Assembly (NCBI GenBank): GCA_021292165.1
Contig: CM037877.1
Span: 31,570,197 to 31,634,196, forward strand
Reading direction: 5' to 3'
Origin: Shinisaurus crocodilurus
Lineage: Eukaryota > Chordata > Lepidosauria > Squamata > Shinisauridae
Length of the DNA: 64,000 nucleotides
A program made the translations under genes and the position numbers. How positions within the stretch are numbered: the stretch's first letter is position 1; each line of letters starts with the position of its first letter. Below are positions 54,867 through 64,000 of the stretch, piece after piece. The notes below the pieces were generated by a model, which did not search any database, was not told where the DNA came from, and saw only the letters and a list, made by a program, of their open reading frames with translations.

Positions 54867-56353
54867 GGCAATCAATTATTAATACATATTGTAATGGAGG
54901 GAAAAAATCTAGGATTACTAAAACAAGATGGTATAAAGCACAAAAAGTAGGGGGGTTGGGTTTGCCGAATTTAAAATGGTATTATATAGCGAATCAATTA
55001 AGACATATAGTGGATATTATAGCACGCCCTAAAGAAATAATGTGGTTGGAGTTAGAAACATGTGAATTACGTAGTACTTTGGAGAATATTTTTTTTCAAA
55101 ATAATAATAATAAATTGATAAAAAATATAGACAATAAGAAATTTGTTAATGATTTGGGGTACTATGAAGAGCATATTTATACCAGGGATATCTCCATTAA
55201 CTCCGGTGGTGGCTCTTAAGGATTTTCCTGAAAACTTAAGATCAGAGCTGGAGGGTAAACTAAGAGAAGAAAGGGTTATTAGATTGTCCGATTGGGTGGA
55301 AAAGATGGGGACTAGAGATCAAATAATGGAAATTGTTGGGAGAAGAAGATTATCGTGGTTAAATTTATTACAGTTAGAACAGTGGTCGAAGAAATGGAAA
55401 AGGAAAACTGAGTACGAGAGGGATTTAACTAATTTTGAAAAGATGGTCATGTCTAGAGACGGCCTACCAGGTAATGCATCAACAAGAGGTATAACAAGGG
55501 ATTTATATAGATTGATTCAAAAAGCAAAAGAACAAGAGGATCAGCTTAAGGCAGTATGGGATAATGAATTTGAAGAGGTGACCTCGAAGGTGGGGTGGAA
55601 CAATATATGGGATAGACGGATTGTGAAGGTGATGTCAACTAGGATAAAGGAAAATTTTTATAAACTAATTTGGAGATGGTATTTAACTCCAGTAAGATTA
55701 AATAGAATAGATAATAATTGTTCTGCATTATGTTGGAGAGGATGTCAGGAAAAAGGGACATATGCTCATATGTGGTGGAGTTGTAAAAATGTATTGGTGT
55801 TTTGGCGAGAGGTTTTTACAGAAATATCGAAAATTATTGGTACTAATTTAGAGGTCTGTCCAAAATTAGCATTGTTATCTGAGAAGCTTATTTGTGATCA
55901 AAATACGAAGGAGTTAATTGTAAACTTGTTAACTGCGGCCAGGCTAATGATAGCGAGAAATTGGAAAGTACAACATGTTTTCCTAATAACAGACTGGTAT
56001 AAGGAAGTTTGGGACATAGCCCTAAATGATAAACTAACTAGTAGTATCAAATGCAAAAAAGGATTGCTAAAGAAGAATAATTTTATGGAGATATGGAATC
56101 AATTACTAGATTATGTATTAATAAAGGGGAAGGGTAACATGCCTTGTCAGGATATGTTATATTTTTGGAATTTAGAATTTATTTGATCAAGAGGATTAAA
56201 GTATATTAATTGGTCCCTTGGAGGGTGGGGGGGAGCACTTCATGATTTATTGTATGTTGATTATGTTATATTTGTGTGATAATCTTGTATTTTGTTATAT
56301 ATATTTTTTGTTATAATTTGTTTTGAAAAATAAATAAAATATTTTTTAAAAAA
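54867..56353 (+). mobile_element. L1 LINE, 5'-truncated, with target duplication
   Basis: AGAAAACATTCAGG occurs at 54854-54867 and 56355-56368 as target duplications. The upstream TT/AGAAAA context fits the L1 endonuclease preference. The insert carries the ORF2 C-terminus, a short 3' UTR with AATAAA (56329-56340) and an A-rich end. Confidence 0.9.
54868..56186 (+). pseudogene. L1 ORF2 C-terminal region, frameshifted
   Basis: Two frames: up to about 55170 in one (KKSRITKTRWY, GGLGLPNLKWYYIANQLR, a typical L1 segment after the reverse-transcriptase core), then 55143-56186 in another (347 codons; LTPVVALKDFP, IRLNRID). The cysteine-rich L1 C-terminal motif CWRGCQEKGTYAHMWWSC is at residues 197-214 of the second frame. 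The frame changes between about 55140 and 55190. Endonuclease and catalytic domains are absent. The open frame upstream of 54868 is host DNA. Confidence 0.88.
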
Positions 56354-56513
56354 TAGAAAACATTCAGGCAGAGCAGTCCGGGGGGGGGGGCAAGGGACGG
56401 GAAATCCATGTCAGAGGAACCAGCACTTCCTAACCCTATGTGGAGAGATGTCTGCAATATCCTAAGGCCCCCCAGGACGCTCTCCCCAAGACGATAGGAT
56501 TGCAGCCTAAATA

Positions 56514-57028
56514 AATGAATTGATGCCTAAAGTAACAATTATCTTGAAACCCCACAACAGTTTACCAGTAACTCCTTAGGAATGGGCGAATCTGTCCATT
56601 TCACTTTCTATTTGATTTTTTAAATTCTCAAGTTCGTTCTCTTCCAGATATGAAGAATCTTGCAAATTTTGGTAAATTCTTATCAGAAGTGAACAGAAAT
56701 GAAATTCTCACCCATCCCATCCATTTATGAATACTGATACTTTGAATGCATCCGGGGATTTATTTATTTTTAGCAGCAATGGTGCCTCAGACAGTGATTG
56801 GCTAAGCAGCCCCAATCTCACAGAGTCGCAGGGCAAGCAAGTCCAATCACCCTTTACTGCCATATGACTGAGGTGCTCTGACACTAGAGAGGGCAGAAAG
56901 GCCTAAGAACGGAGGACAGAAAAAGCAAGGACCTAGGAAAGGAGGAGGCATGGGTCACAGGAAACCAGAGGTCAAAGTAAGTAATGGGGAACTAGGAGAG
57001 AAGGTATGAAAGAAGGAATAGTTTGGAG
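56514..57028. other. Family B repeat and unassigned sequence
   Basis: 56577-56735 is a family B MITE-like copy (GGAATGGGCGAATCTGTCC to CTCACCCATCC). The rest is unassigned. Confidence 0.45.
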
Positions 57029-58249
57029 TAGCAATGGGCAACACACAGCCCACGGGCCACATGCAATCTCCCCTGGCCTGCGGAGTTGCCCCTGACATGC
57101 CACTGAAATTCACACAAAACCCCATAAAAAATTACAGTCAGCCTACCAATTTCCACAGCAAACTGCTATGAAGGCTCACCGGGGGGTGGGGGAGGATTTA
57201 GCTTGTTTTCCAGCTAACTTTGTTCCTTGTAGGCCTTCATAGCAGTTTGCTACTGAAACTCAGTGACAAACCACCATAGTATCCAACTGCCCCGAAAATG
57301 CCAGGACCATCCCGAAAACCCTTAAGCCATCATGGCTTCTCACTTTGCCATGCAGAGAGTCCTGAATTCCCCTGCCTCCCGCAACTGCAAGCTACTTAAA
57401 AAGGGTCATGGGCAAAATTGCAGCTAAGCTAAAACTTTTAGCTTAGCTGCAATTTTGCCCATGGCCCCTTTAAGATAGCTCTGCTTAGGTTCAAACAGCT
57501 GCCCACAGAGAGAAAGAGAGCAGGGAAGGCCCAAGGATGTGCTCACAGAGGGAGAGGTGAATGAGGGAATTTATCACATGATTCCTATCTTTATATTGCC
57601 AAAGATTTTATTTCCTAACAGAGCTGACTCTGTGCCTCTAACAGGTGAGGTAGAATGTCAGAAGGAAATGCAAGAAACTTCCCCTTCTCTCTGAAATTCC
57701 ATATTTGGGGGTGTGGGGTGGGTGGGTAAGCTTCACCTGTTGAATTTGTGCCAATCCTGACCATTTTAAAACAAAAAGAAAGAGATTGTCTTGCAAGCAC
57801 TGACATACACCCCCACGAAAACTATCAGATATCAACAATTAAGGGTTTGAGTAAGGTAAATTTTTTTTACAAAAGCCACTTATAAAATATTATAAAATAA
57901 TATATAATATTATAATGTAATAATTATAATATATAAGATTTTGTGTGTTTCCTCTAATAACTTTTGTACTTGACCATGCCCTTTGGTTGCCTGGCCATAC
58001 CCTTGGCCACACCCTCATGTTGCCTGGCCACGCCCTCTTCATCATACCTTCATGTTGCTTAACCATACCTCTTACAAATTCACACGTGTGTCCCTATTTT
58101 CATCTGTGAAATGTTGGAGGGTATGAAACCACTTCTTTTTTGTGAGTTTTTTGGTGGTGTGCCAGCAGCAGTGGCAGGAGTGCAGCCCATGGGGAGTCCA
58201 GGGGGGAAGTGGAAACTGGACCACCACCCCCCAAAGTTGCCCACCCCTG
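57029..58249 (+). mobile_element. hAT-like element, about 1.2 kb
   Basis: Left TAGCAATGGGCAACACACAG and right AAGTTGCCCACCCCTG match the ends of 30927-31356. No good 8-bp duplication remains. Inside are a 57-bp palindrome (57407-57463), an AT-rich block (57880-57945) and short TGCCTGGCCACGCCCT repeats (57975-58075). Confidence 0.6.
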
Positions 58250-59507
58250 ATTAGAGGAACAAGAGATCCATAAGGCTGGAGGAAGAAGTGTGATGGAGGG
58301 AAACAAAACCAGGAGAGAAGAGGCAGAGAACAGGAGCTTAGGAAGGCTGAAGTTCCCATCGGTCTGAAACAACCAGACAAATATTTGACTGCCGGCTTCT
58401 AGAATTCAGTAATTCTCTTCTCTTCATATAGGAGATGAGAATCAGCAAGTATATTGTTAACTCCTTTTCTTCAGTGTCACAGCTCTTACGTGATCTATTT
58501 GTAAATAATGCCAGGGAATCGTTGCTGTAGCCAGACTTTACAAGCCCGGGGCAACCACTTATCAGAAAACCTGACAAGGCACCAGCCTTTACATTCATTG
58601 GAGGCCGAAAACAGCAAAGGAATTCTGAGAACAGTGTAGTTCAAGTGCCTCCTAAAAGCCAACTTGAACCAGGGTATTTAACCTTCGCTAACAGTCTTCC
58701 ACAGCAAGGAAGCAGGGAAATAAAGATGCCTTCTTTTGCAGCAAAGGTCAAAATAATGGTTTCCCAACCCAACAGACTGTAAGAACGCCTGGGGAAGATC
58801 AAGTGAGGATTAGAAGCCAAAAGTGATTTAATTAGTACAAGCCAGGTCCAGGGGGACATTTCGTAAATTAGAAACATCTATCGCCACTTCCTACCCCATC
58901 AGAGCATCTGCATATGTCAGCAGCATCGTGGAAGGTTGCCGTAGCAGGGAGTTCATCTTCATTCACGCCAAGCGTGTGGCTCGTTGGCGGTGCGGTCGCT
59001 GCATTATCAGCGACCTTGTCCTTTTTTGCTCCATGGTATGCAGAACTCAAACACAGTGGGGGTGATAAGTTTGGAGTGTTTTCAGGGTTTCAAGGCACAT
59101 TACTCTTTGAAGACCCCTGCTGCTCCAGTAATTCATGAGGCTGCACTGATAGCGTTTCCTGGAGCAGGTGGGGACCTTGGCTTTCCCCAGCCAAATCAAA
59201 GGACGGTACATAGAGGAACAGCAAAAACACACAGCACAGCAACAAGGCAACAGCACCTGGCTGCACTCCAGCAACTGAATGATGGTATAATTAAGCTGTC
59301 TTTGTGAAGGCATGGCTTTCAGTGGGACTCAGTGGGGAGTAGAGAGTCAGGAATGTCAGAATTATAATCCCAGCTCTATGGGGAGTTTTACTTTCTCTTT
59401 CTCTGGCTTTATATATGCCCAGAGTGTCATCGAAATCTGGCAGTTTTTCTGCATATACTATGAACAAAAAGGCTGCCCCCCTTTCACTATGCTAGGTGTA
59501 AAGCAGG
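58250..59507. other. Unassigned stretch
   Basis: No recognised repeat. The frame 58914-59138 has hydrophobic residues but no family match. Confidence 0.35.
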
Positions 59508-60365
59508 GGTGCAGGACGATATTGGGGTGAGGGCCAAATTGTTTCCCACAAGACCCTCCATGGGCCAGACAACCTTCAGAAGGCAAGGCATCACCCTATC
59601 CCCTGCCCACTTCTCCTTTTCCTGTGCTGGGAGATGCTCCATGCCTTTCTCAGCAGCGAGAAAGGGACTTGGACAGCACCAGGGGCAGTGCTAAGTACCG
59701 AAAAGATCTGGGGTTCAGACCCACAGGATTAAAAAAAATGCACAAATTTACATATGCTAATTTACATATGCTCTAAAGTGTGTGTGTGTGCGTGTGTGTG
59801 TGTTTAAAGAACCCTGTCTCCTGCAGATACCCCTACTTGTAAAAAGGGATGTATGGACAGGAAATCAGAGGGCATTTGATTTCAGAAAAAAAACTCCAGC
59901 AGAAAGATTCAACGGGGGGCAGCAGGAGGTAAAGCACATGTAGCCAAAAGGCAGCTAACCCGGGGGGATCAGATGCAACAGAGATCATCAGGGCCCTTTT
60001 ACCATGATTTAGCAAGTGCCCATGGACAGCAGGGTGGTGGGGCAGAGGGCCTCCCAGAGATTCGTGGCTCCAAATGAAAGATTTGGGGCTCCAGCTCTAG
60101 TGGGCCGCAACTTAACACCATCTATGGCCAGCACTGCTCTTCCCAGCACTGGCCAGGTCCCCCACCACCCGCATCCCCACTGTTATCTCTGATCTCAGAT
60201 TAGAGATAACAGAGGAGATTCTTCTAAGGGGCATTCCTCCAGGGGATGGAGCTTGGCCTCCAAGCCCCACCCCTAGAGGATCCCAAGGAGGTTCTCAAAG
60301 CGGTGGCACCAACCTCTGAGGAATATAGACAAAGGCTATCTGGCAGCACATCCTACCTCACAAGG
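59508..60365. mobile_element. Possible hAT-like remnant
   Basis: Starts CAGGGGTGCAGGACGATATT and contains ATGGGCCAGACAACC; the opposite end is uncertain. A scrap of the 43339 family lies at 59740-59775 and a (GT)n at 59779-59802. 60315-60373 is the repeat in which the next element inserted. Confidence 0.4.
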
Positions 60366-60373
60366 CTGGAGGT

Positions 60374-61603
60374 CAGGGCCAATGCAATGCAAGGCTGATG
60401 ATAATGTGGTCTCCGCACATTCAGAGGATGATCTCCAAACTATCCTAAATGCTTTTGCAGAAGCATACGGAAAACTTGGTCTCTCACTTAACATCAAAAA
60501 AACCAAAGTGCTTCATCAGCAAGCTAACCCTTTGGTGATGCCATCTATCCAGCTTGGCAGGACAATACTGGAAAATGTCAATCGTTTTCTCTATCTTGGC
60601 AGCTATCTTTCTGTTACAGCTAACATCGACAGTGAAATCCAGCATCGTCTGAGCTCCACAAGTGCCGCATTTTCTCGAATGAAACATAGAGTGTTCGAGG
60701 ATCGGGATATTTGTAAGAAGACCAAAACACTGGTTTATGAAGCCATTCTATTACCAACTTTATTGTATGCCTGCGAAACATGGACTATCTATAAACGTCA
60801 CTTCCAACCCCTTGAAAGATTTCATCAACGTTGCCTCCGGAAAATCCTGAGAATTACTTGGGAAGATAGGCGAACAAATGTCAGTGTACTGGAAGAAGCA
60901 AAGACTGCTAGCATTGAAAAAATGATCCTTCAACGCCAATTTCAGTGGACCAGTCATGTTGTTTGAATGCCTGACTGCTGTCTCCCAAAGCAGTTACTTT
61001 ATTCCCAACTCAAGGATGGAAAGCGGAATATCGGTGGTCAATATAAGAGGTTTAAAGATGTTCTTAAGGCTAATCTAAAAAAATGCAATATAAACATCAA
61101 AAACTGGGAAGCTCTGGCCCATAAACGATCTAACTGGAGGTTGGCCTTTCACAAAGGTTCTATGGACTTTGAAGAAGCTCGAGTGCAAGGTGAAAGGGAG
61201 AAACGTGCTAAGCGAAAAGCACGTCAAATGAATCCTTTACAAGACCATCTTCCATCTGGTAACCTGTGTCCTCACTGTGGGAAGCTGTGTGGATCTAGAA
61301 TTGGCCTCCACAGTCACTTACGGACCCATCGCTAGAGTCTACACAATTTTCTTTAGAATTTTCCTCCTTTTAAAATCTCCTTTTTGTAAATTTTCTTTTC
61401 TTTTTTTTATCCTGGAAGACAATCTTACTCGGTCACGAGTGATCACCTGACTGACTGACTGACTGGGTGCCCTAGGCAAGATCAGATATTTAGCGCCCCC
61501 CCTTCCCACTTGAGCCCTCCCTCCAGCCCTATGCTCCTGGCGCCCCCTTTAGCCCAGCGCCCTAGGCAGCCGCCTAGTTGGCCTAATGGTAGCACTGGCC
61601 CTG
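60374..61603 (+). mobile_element. hAT element carrying a LINE fragment
   Basis: Ends CAGGGCCAATGC and AGCACTGGCCCTG. Perfect 8-bp target duplications CTGGAGGT at 60366-60373 and 61604-61611. 61469-61603 matches the two ends of 46222-47614. The LINE fragment fills 60392-61468 and ends in (ACTG)n. Confidence 0.88.
60382..61335 (+). pseudogene. LINE reverse-transcriptase C-terminal fragment with one stop
   Basis: The LINE part begins at the catalytic ADD motif (ADDNVVSAHSEDDL), then LNIKKTKV, the thumb region (FLYLGSYLS, LLYACETWTIY, LRKILRITW), and a C-terminal C2H2 finger (C-x2-C-x12-H-x3-H). The frame is broken once at 60964-60966: TGA where the copy at 11754-12671 has CGA (Arg), a CpG-type change. 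The first three codons come from the hAT end. Palm motifs upstream of ADD and the endonuclease are absent. Confidence 0.88.
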
Positions 61604-61611
61604 CTGGAGGT

Positions 61612-61840
61612 GCAGGCATACCAGTTTGTCAAACAACTATAGGGGAAAAAAAGTTCACATGATTCATTTTATTTATTCAAAACATTTTATCCCCTCTTCA
61701 GTCAAAAGGCTCCCAGAGCAGGTCATAAGAAGTAATAATTAGACAATTCCTGCCCTGAAGCTTACAATCTAAAAAGGCAGGAGACACAAGGAAAGGGATC
61801 TGTTCCCTGCCATCCAGCCATCAGCTGGGCAACAGAGGAA
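61612..61840 (-). mobile_element. LINE-like tail, reversed, uninterrupted
   Basis: CCCTCTTCAGTCAAAAGGCTCCC and CTGAAGCTTACAATC (61690-61780). The intact relative of the SINE-split copy at 25605-26020. Confidence 0.6.
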
Positions 61841-62108
61841 AGTGGGCGGGCTGTTCAGGGAGATGGTACAAGTTCACCGCTATGGAAAATGTTGATCCTT
61901 AGGCGCATGGCACAACATCTTCCTTGTTAAATCACGTTCTTTACATTTCAGTATGATGCCCGCTTATCAGACAGATTGTAATTCCTTTACACCCTCCCCT
62001 CCTGTATTGGCATGGATCGGCGGGTCAGCCAAAGCAGGTTCCCATGCTACTCATCGGCATTCAGCCGTGGGGGGAAAATTAGAGGTGGCAAGGATTCGTT
62101 CCACAATT
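61841..62108. other. Unassigned stretch
   Basis: No recognised feature. Confidence 0.35.
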
Positions 62109-62116
62109 CTCACAGC

Positions 62117-62262
62117 CAGGGCTTTTTTTCTGGTGGAACTCACCGGAACTGAGTTCCAGCACCTTTTCTTCTATTAATTGCCATTACAATTTAATCGCCA
62201 TTACTCCCGAGGAAATGTAATCTAAGAGTTCCGGTACCTTTTTCTCCAGAAAAAAAGCACTG
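62117..62262. mobile_element. hAT MITE, 146 bp
   Basis: Ends CAGGGCTTTTTTTCTGG and CCAGAAAAAAAGCACTG are inverse. Perfect 8-bp target duplications CTCACAGC at 62109-62116 and 62263-62270. Confidence 0.92.
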
Positions 62263-62270
62263 CTCACAGC

Positions 62271-62996
62271 CCAGCATTTCCTTCCGTTTACTGCTCAGTG
62301 GTTCTGCTACTTTGTTCCAACAAATTGCACTTGGTTACTACTGCAAGCCCTTTCTAACGACATCAACTCCAGCTGCTGCTTTATTTTAATTCTTGGTTCT
62401 TTCTTACAGTTTTTAGATACGCTTTAACAAGTTGTGTAACTCCGCAGATATCACTGCTACTTTGCAGACTTTCAGAGTTGTGGGTCTCCTAGCAATCAAT
62501 CCTAGGTATTACCGCCACAAATCTCCATGACATTTAGCAGCAAATTGGCTGGCTGCCCAAAAGTGAATATTCCTTTTTTGAAGCTTCCTATTATTATTAA
62601 CTATTTCTTTGTTGTGCCGTGACATGAAAATGTCTGATCTGTGATGCTTCATACAAGTTAGCCAATATTCCCATGCTAGCATATTCAAGGATTTCACACA
62701 TTACACACTGAGAAAGCTAGATTTGCCTCTGAGTGAACACTCAGCAGCGCACAGGCAGGAAAAATGCAGGAAAAATGCATTTTTTTTGCAGGGAAAAATG
62801 CAGCCTGCATAGCCCTGAAGAGCCCACCCACTTTCCCCCCCCCCCCAGTGCCCCACCGATAGCTGGGTGGTGGGGAACAGATTGTTGTTGCAGCACTGCT
62901 ATTCACAGAGGAAAAAAACAGCAATCCTGATCAGGATCACTGCCGGGGCAGTAGGAGCTTTAACATTGTCTAGCTCCCAGAGATTCTGACTGCTGG
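62271..62996. other. Unassigned stretch
   Basis: Poly(C) near 62836-62846. No gene. Confidence 0.35.
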
Positions 62997-63004
62997 AGAA
63001 AGAG

Positions 63005-63006
<2 letters not shown>

Positions 63007-63050
<44 letters not shown>

Positions 63051-63145
63051 ATCCCTGTCCAGCATGTCAGCTTGTGTCAGTGTTTGTGTTGGGGGGGAGC
63101 GAATGAGTATGTGATGGGTGTGTGTGTGTGTGTGTGTGTGTGTGA
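63007..63145 (+). repeat. Two (GT)n microsatellites
   Basis: Long GT runs at 63007-63048 and 63117-63143 with mixed sequence between. Confidence 0.9.
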
Positions 63146-63182
63146 AGAGTGTCTGTGCATATAAGGAAATGGGAAGGGTGAG

Positions 63183-63315
63183 AGTGTGCATGCACCCAGC
63201 CTATCCTTGCTCCACCTATCTTGGCCCCACCCAGCACCACACAGCCATGTGTGGCCCCAAAGAATTCCCAGACCACCAATGTGGCCCTTCACCCAAAAGA
63301 CATTGCCCACCCCTG
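63183..63315 (+). mobile_element. hAT 3' end fragment
   Basis: GTGTGGCCCCAAAG and ACATTGCCCACCCCTG match the right end of 57029-58249. The left end was not found. Confidence 0.5.
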
Positions 63316-63479
63316 TTCAACAGAGAAGCCCTGTTTGGATGCTTAAAAAAAAAAAAAAACATAGAGAAGGGGAGAACAGGATCTCAAGTGCCCAACCTCC
63401 ATGGTGTCCCAAAAAAAAGGTCCCACATTTGCAATTGTACAAACAGAAGGTTCTCTCCATGTAGTCAGAAACACTGAAA

Positions 63480-63960
63480 AAGCAGGTGTGAAGGAACAGA
63501 AGTGTCCTTCTCCCTTTTTGTGTTTAGTTTGGTTTGTGGATATTGTGGGGTTAAATCATTTTGTGTGCACACCAGTCTTTCAGTTGTTTCAGTTTCCATT
63601 GTTTGAAATCTGTTACTGTATTTTAAATCTTTGCCTTGCTACTAGGTCTTATTTTGGTTTTCATTCTTATTTTATACTGTAGCTTTAAACTTTTAAATGT
63701 TTATATGGTATCTTATCATGTTGTATTTTATGGTTTTAATGTTTGTGAACTGCCCAGAGAGCTTCAGCTATTGGGTGGTATGGAAATGTAAATAAATAAA
63801 TAAATAAATAAATAGTCTATAAGCCTTCAGCCGAAAGCTTAATAGTGCAGAGGTCTAAAGGTAAGAAAGAGGGATAGATTGGGGAGTTTCCTAAGGAACC
63901 CAGGCAATTATAAAGTTCCAACAAAAGGTCAGAAGAAGAAGAGAGAAAGAGAAACGTTTT
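63480..63960 (+). repeat. Dispersed repeat split by a LINE tail
   Basis: 63495-63578 and 63814-63900 match 39931-40290. The insert (63579-63813) is a LINE 3' tail with TGCCCAGAGAGCTTCAGC and (AAAT)n, flanked by AGTCT at 63574-63578 and 63814-63818. Confidence 0.75.
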
Positions 63961-63980
63961 GATTCAGGAAATAAAAACTT

Positions 63981-64000
63981 CGGGCGCAGTCCTATGGGGA
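63981..64000 (+). mobile_element. Start of a GGGYGCAATCC MITE, cut by window end
   Basis: CGGGCGCAGTCCTATG at the edge matches the left end of the palindromic family. Too short to confirm. Confidence 0.4.

Larger units (their letters stand above)
54208..56513 (+). mobile_element. Probable DNA element interrupted by an L1
   Basis: Left end TTAGGGTGCAATCCTC (54208) and right end AGGATTGCAGCCTAA (to 56513) are inverse. After removal of the L1 (54867-56353) it is about 820 bp, GC-rich in the left half. It resembles the palindromic MITE ends but is a separate, longer family. Confidence 0.5.

Noticed and set aside
54773..54867. N-terminal extension of the L1 frame
   Set aside because: It lies upstream of the target duplication, so the codons are host DNA that is open by chance.
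57021..58257. 8-bp target duplication for the 1.2-kb hAT-like element
   Set aside because: Best flanks (GTTTGGAG and ATTAGAGG) match at only 4 of 8 positions, no better than chance.
58914..59138. Frame with a hydrophobic stretch as a small membrane protein
   Set aside because: No promoter, splice or homology evidence; the length is within chance expectation for this base composition.

Overview
The window looks like non-genic DNA from a squamate reptile, probably a lizard. It carries tRNA-headed SINEs with intact A- and B-box motifs, a 5S rRNA-derived SINE whose tail matches the CR1 3' end, CR1, L1 and other LINE 3' ends, and a dense population of short hAT-type and other inverted-repeat DNA elements. 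That mixture is typical of squamates. The species cannot be read from the sequence. I found no supportable host protein-coding gene, functional tRNA or rRNA gene, CRISPR array, origin or operon. Nearly all longer open reading frames are LINE remnants or translated microsatellites.

Layout. 0-9 kb: an 860-bp hAT element with perfect target duplications (891-1750), a five-copy 152-bp tandem array (1894-2645), LINE tails, a 5S-derived SINE and several MITEs. 10-13 kb: a hAT element built of GAGTC pentamers (10437-11083), then one LINE 3' end nested inside another (11490-12698), which creates a chimeric 305-codon frame. 14-22 kb: LINE tails and a CR1 copy split by a composite made of a GC-rich 104-bp minisatellite plus a LINE tail (19424-20049), then a near-perfect palindromic hAT (21455-21588). 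23-31 kb: a solo LTR with a 5-bp target duplication (23446-23917), a second copy of the first hAT family, a large fold-back element (28311-29580) carrying a SINE, and a possible LTR. 31-46 kb: mostly unique AT-rich DNA with scattered hAT, 5S-SINE, tRNA-SINE and TIR-element copies. 46-50 kb: a 1.4-kb hAT (46222-47614), a fold-back element (47742-48290), and a four-level nest at 49131-50300. 51-56 kb: two 5'-truncated LINEs with clear target duplications (51636-52653 and an L1 at 54867-56353). 57-64 kb: more hAT copies, one of which (60374-61603) contains a LINE reverse-transcriptase fragment.

The elements form a readable insertion history rather than a pathway. Several insertions can be dated relative to each other because they are nested, and in four cases an uninterrupted relative of the target lies elsewhere in the window. 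The most interesting signals are: palindromic cores that resemble the ZNF143/THAP11 binding site in MITEs with different termini; SVA-like minisatellite plus LINE-tail composites; a 5S-SINE that shares its tail with CR1; and a tandem array whose junctions carry a fold-back copied 8-bp insert. I did not find a convincing new enzymatic or defence system.
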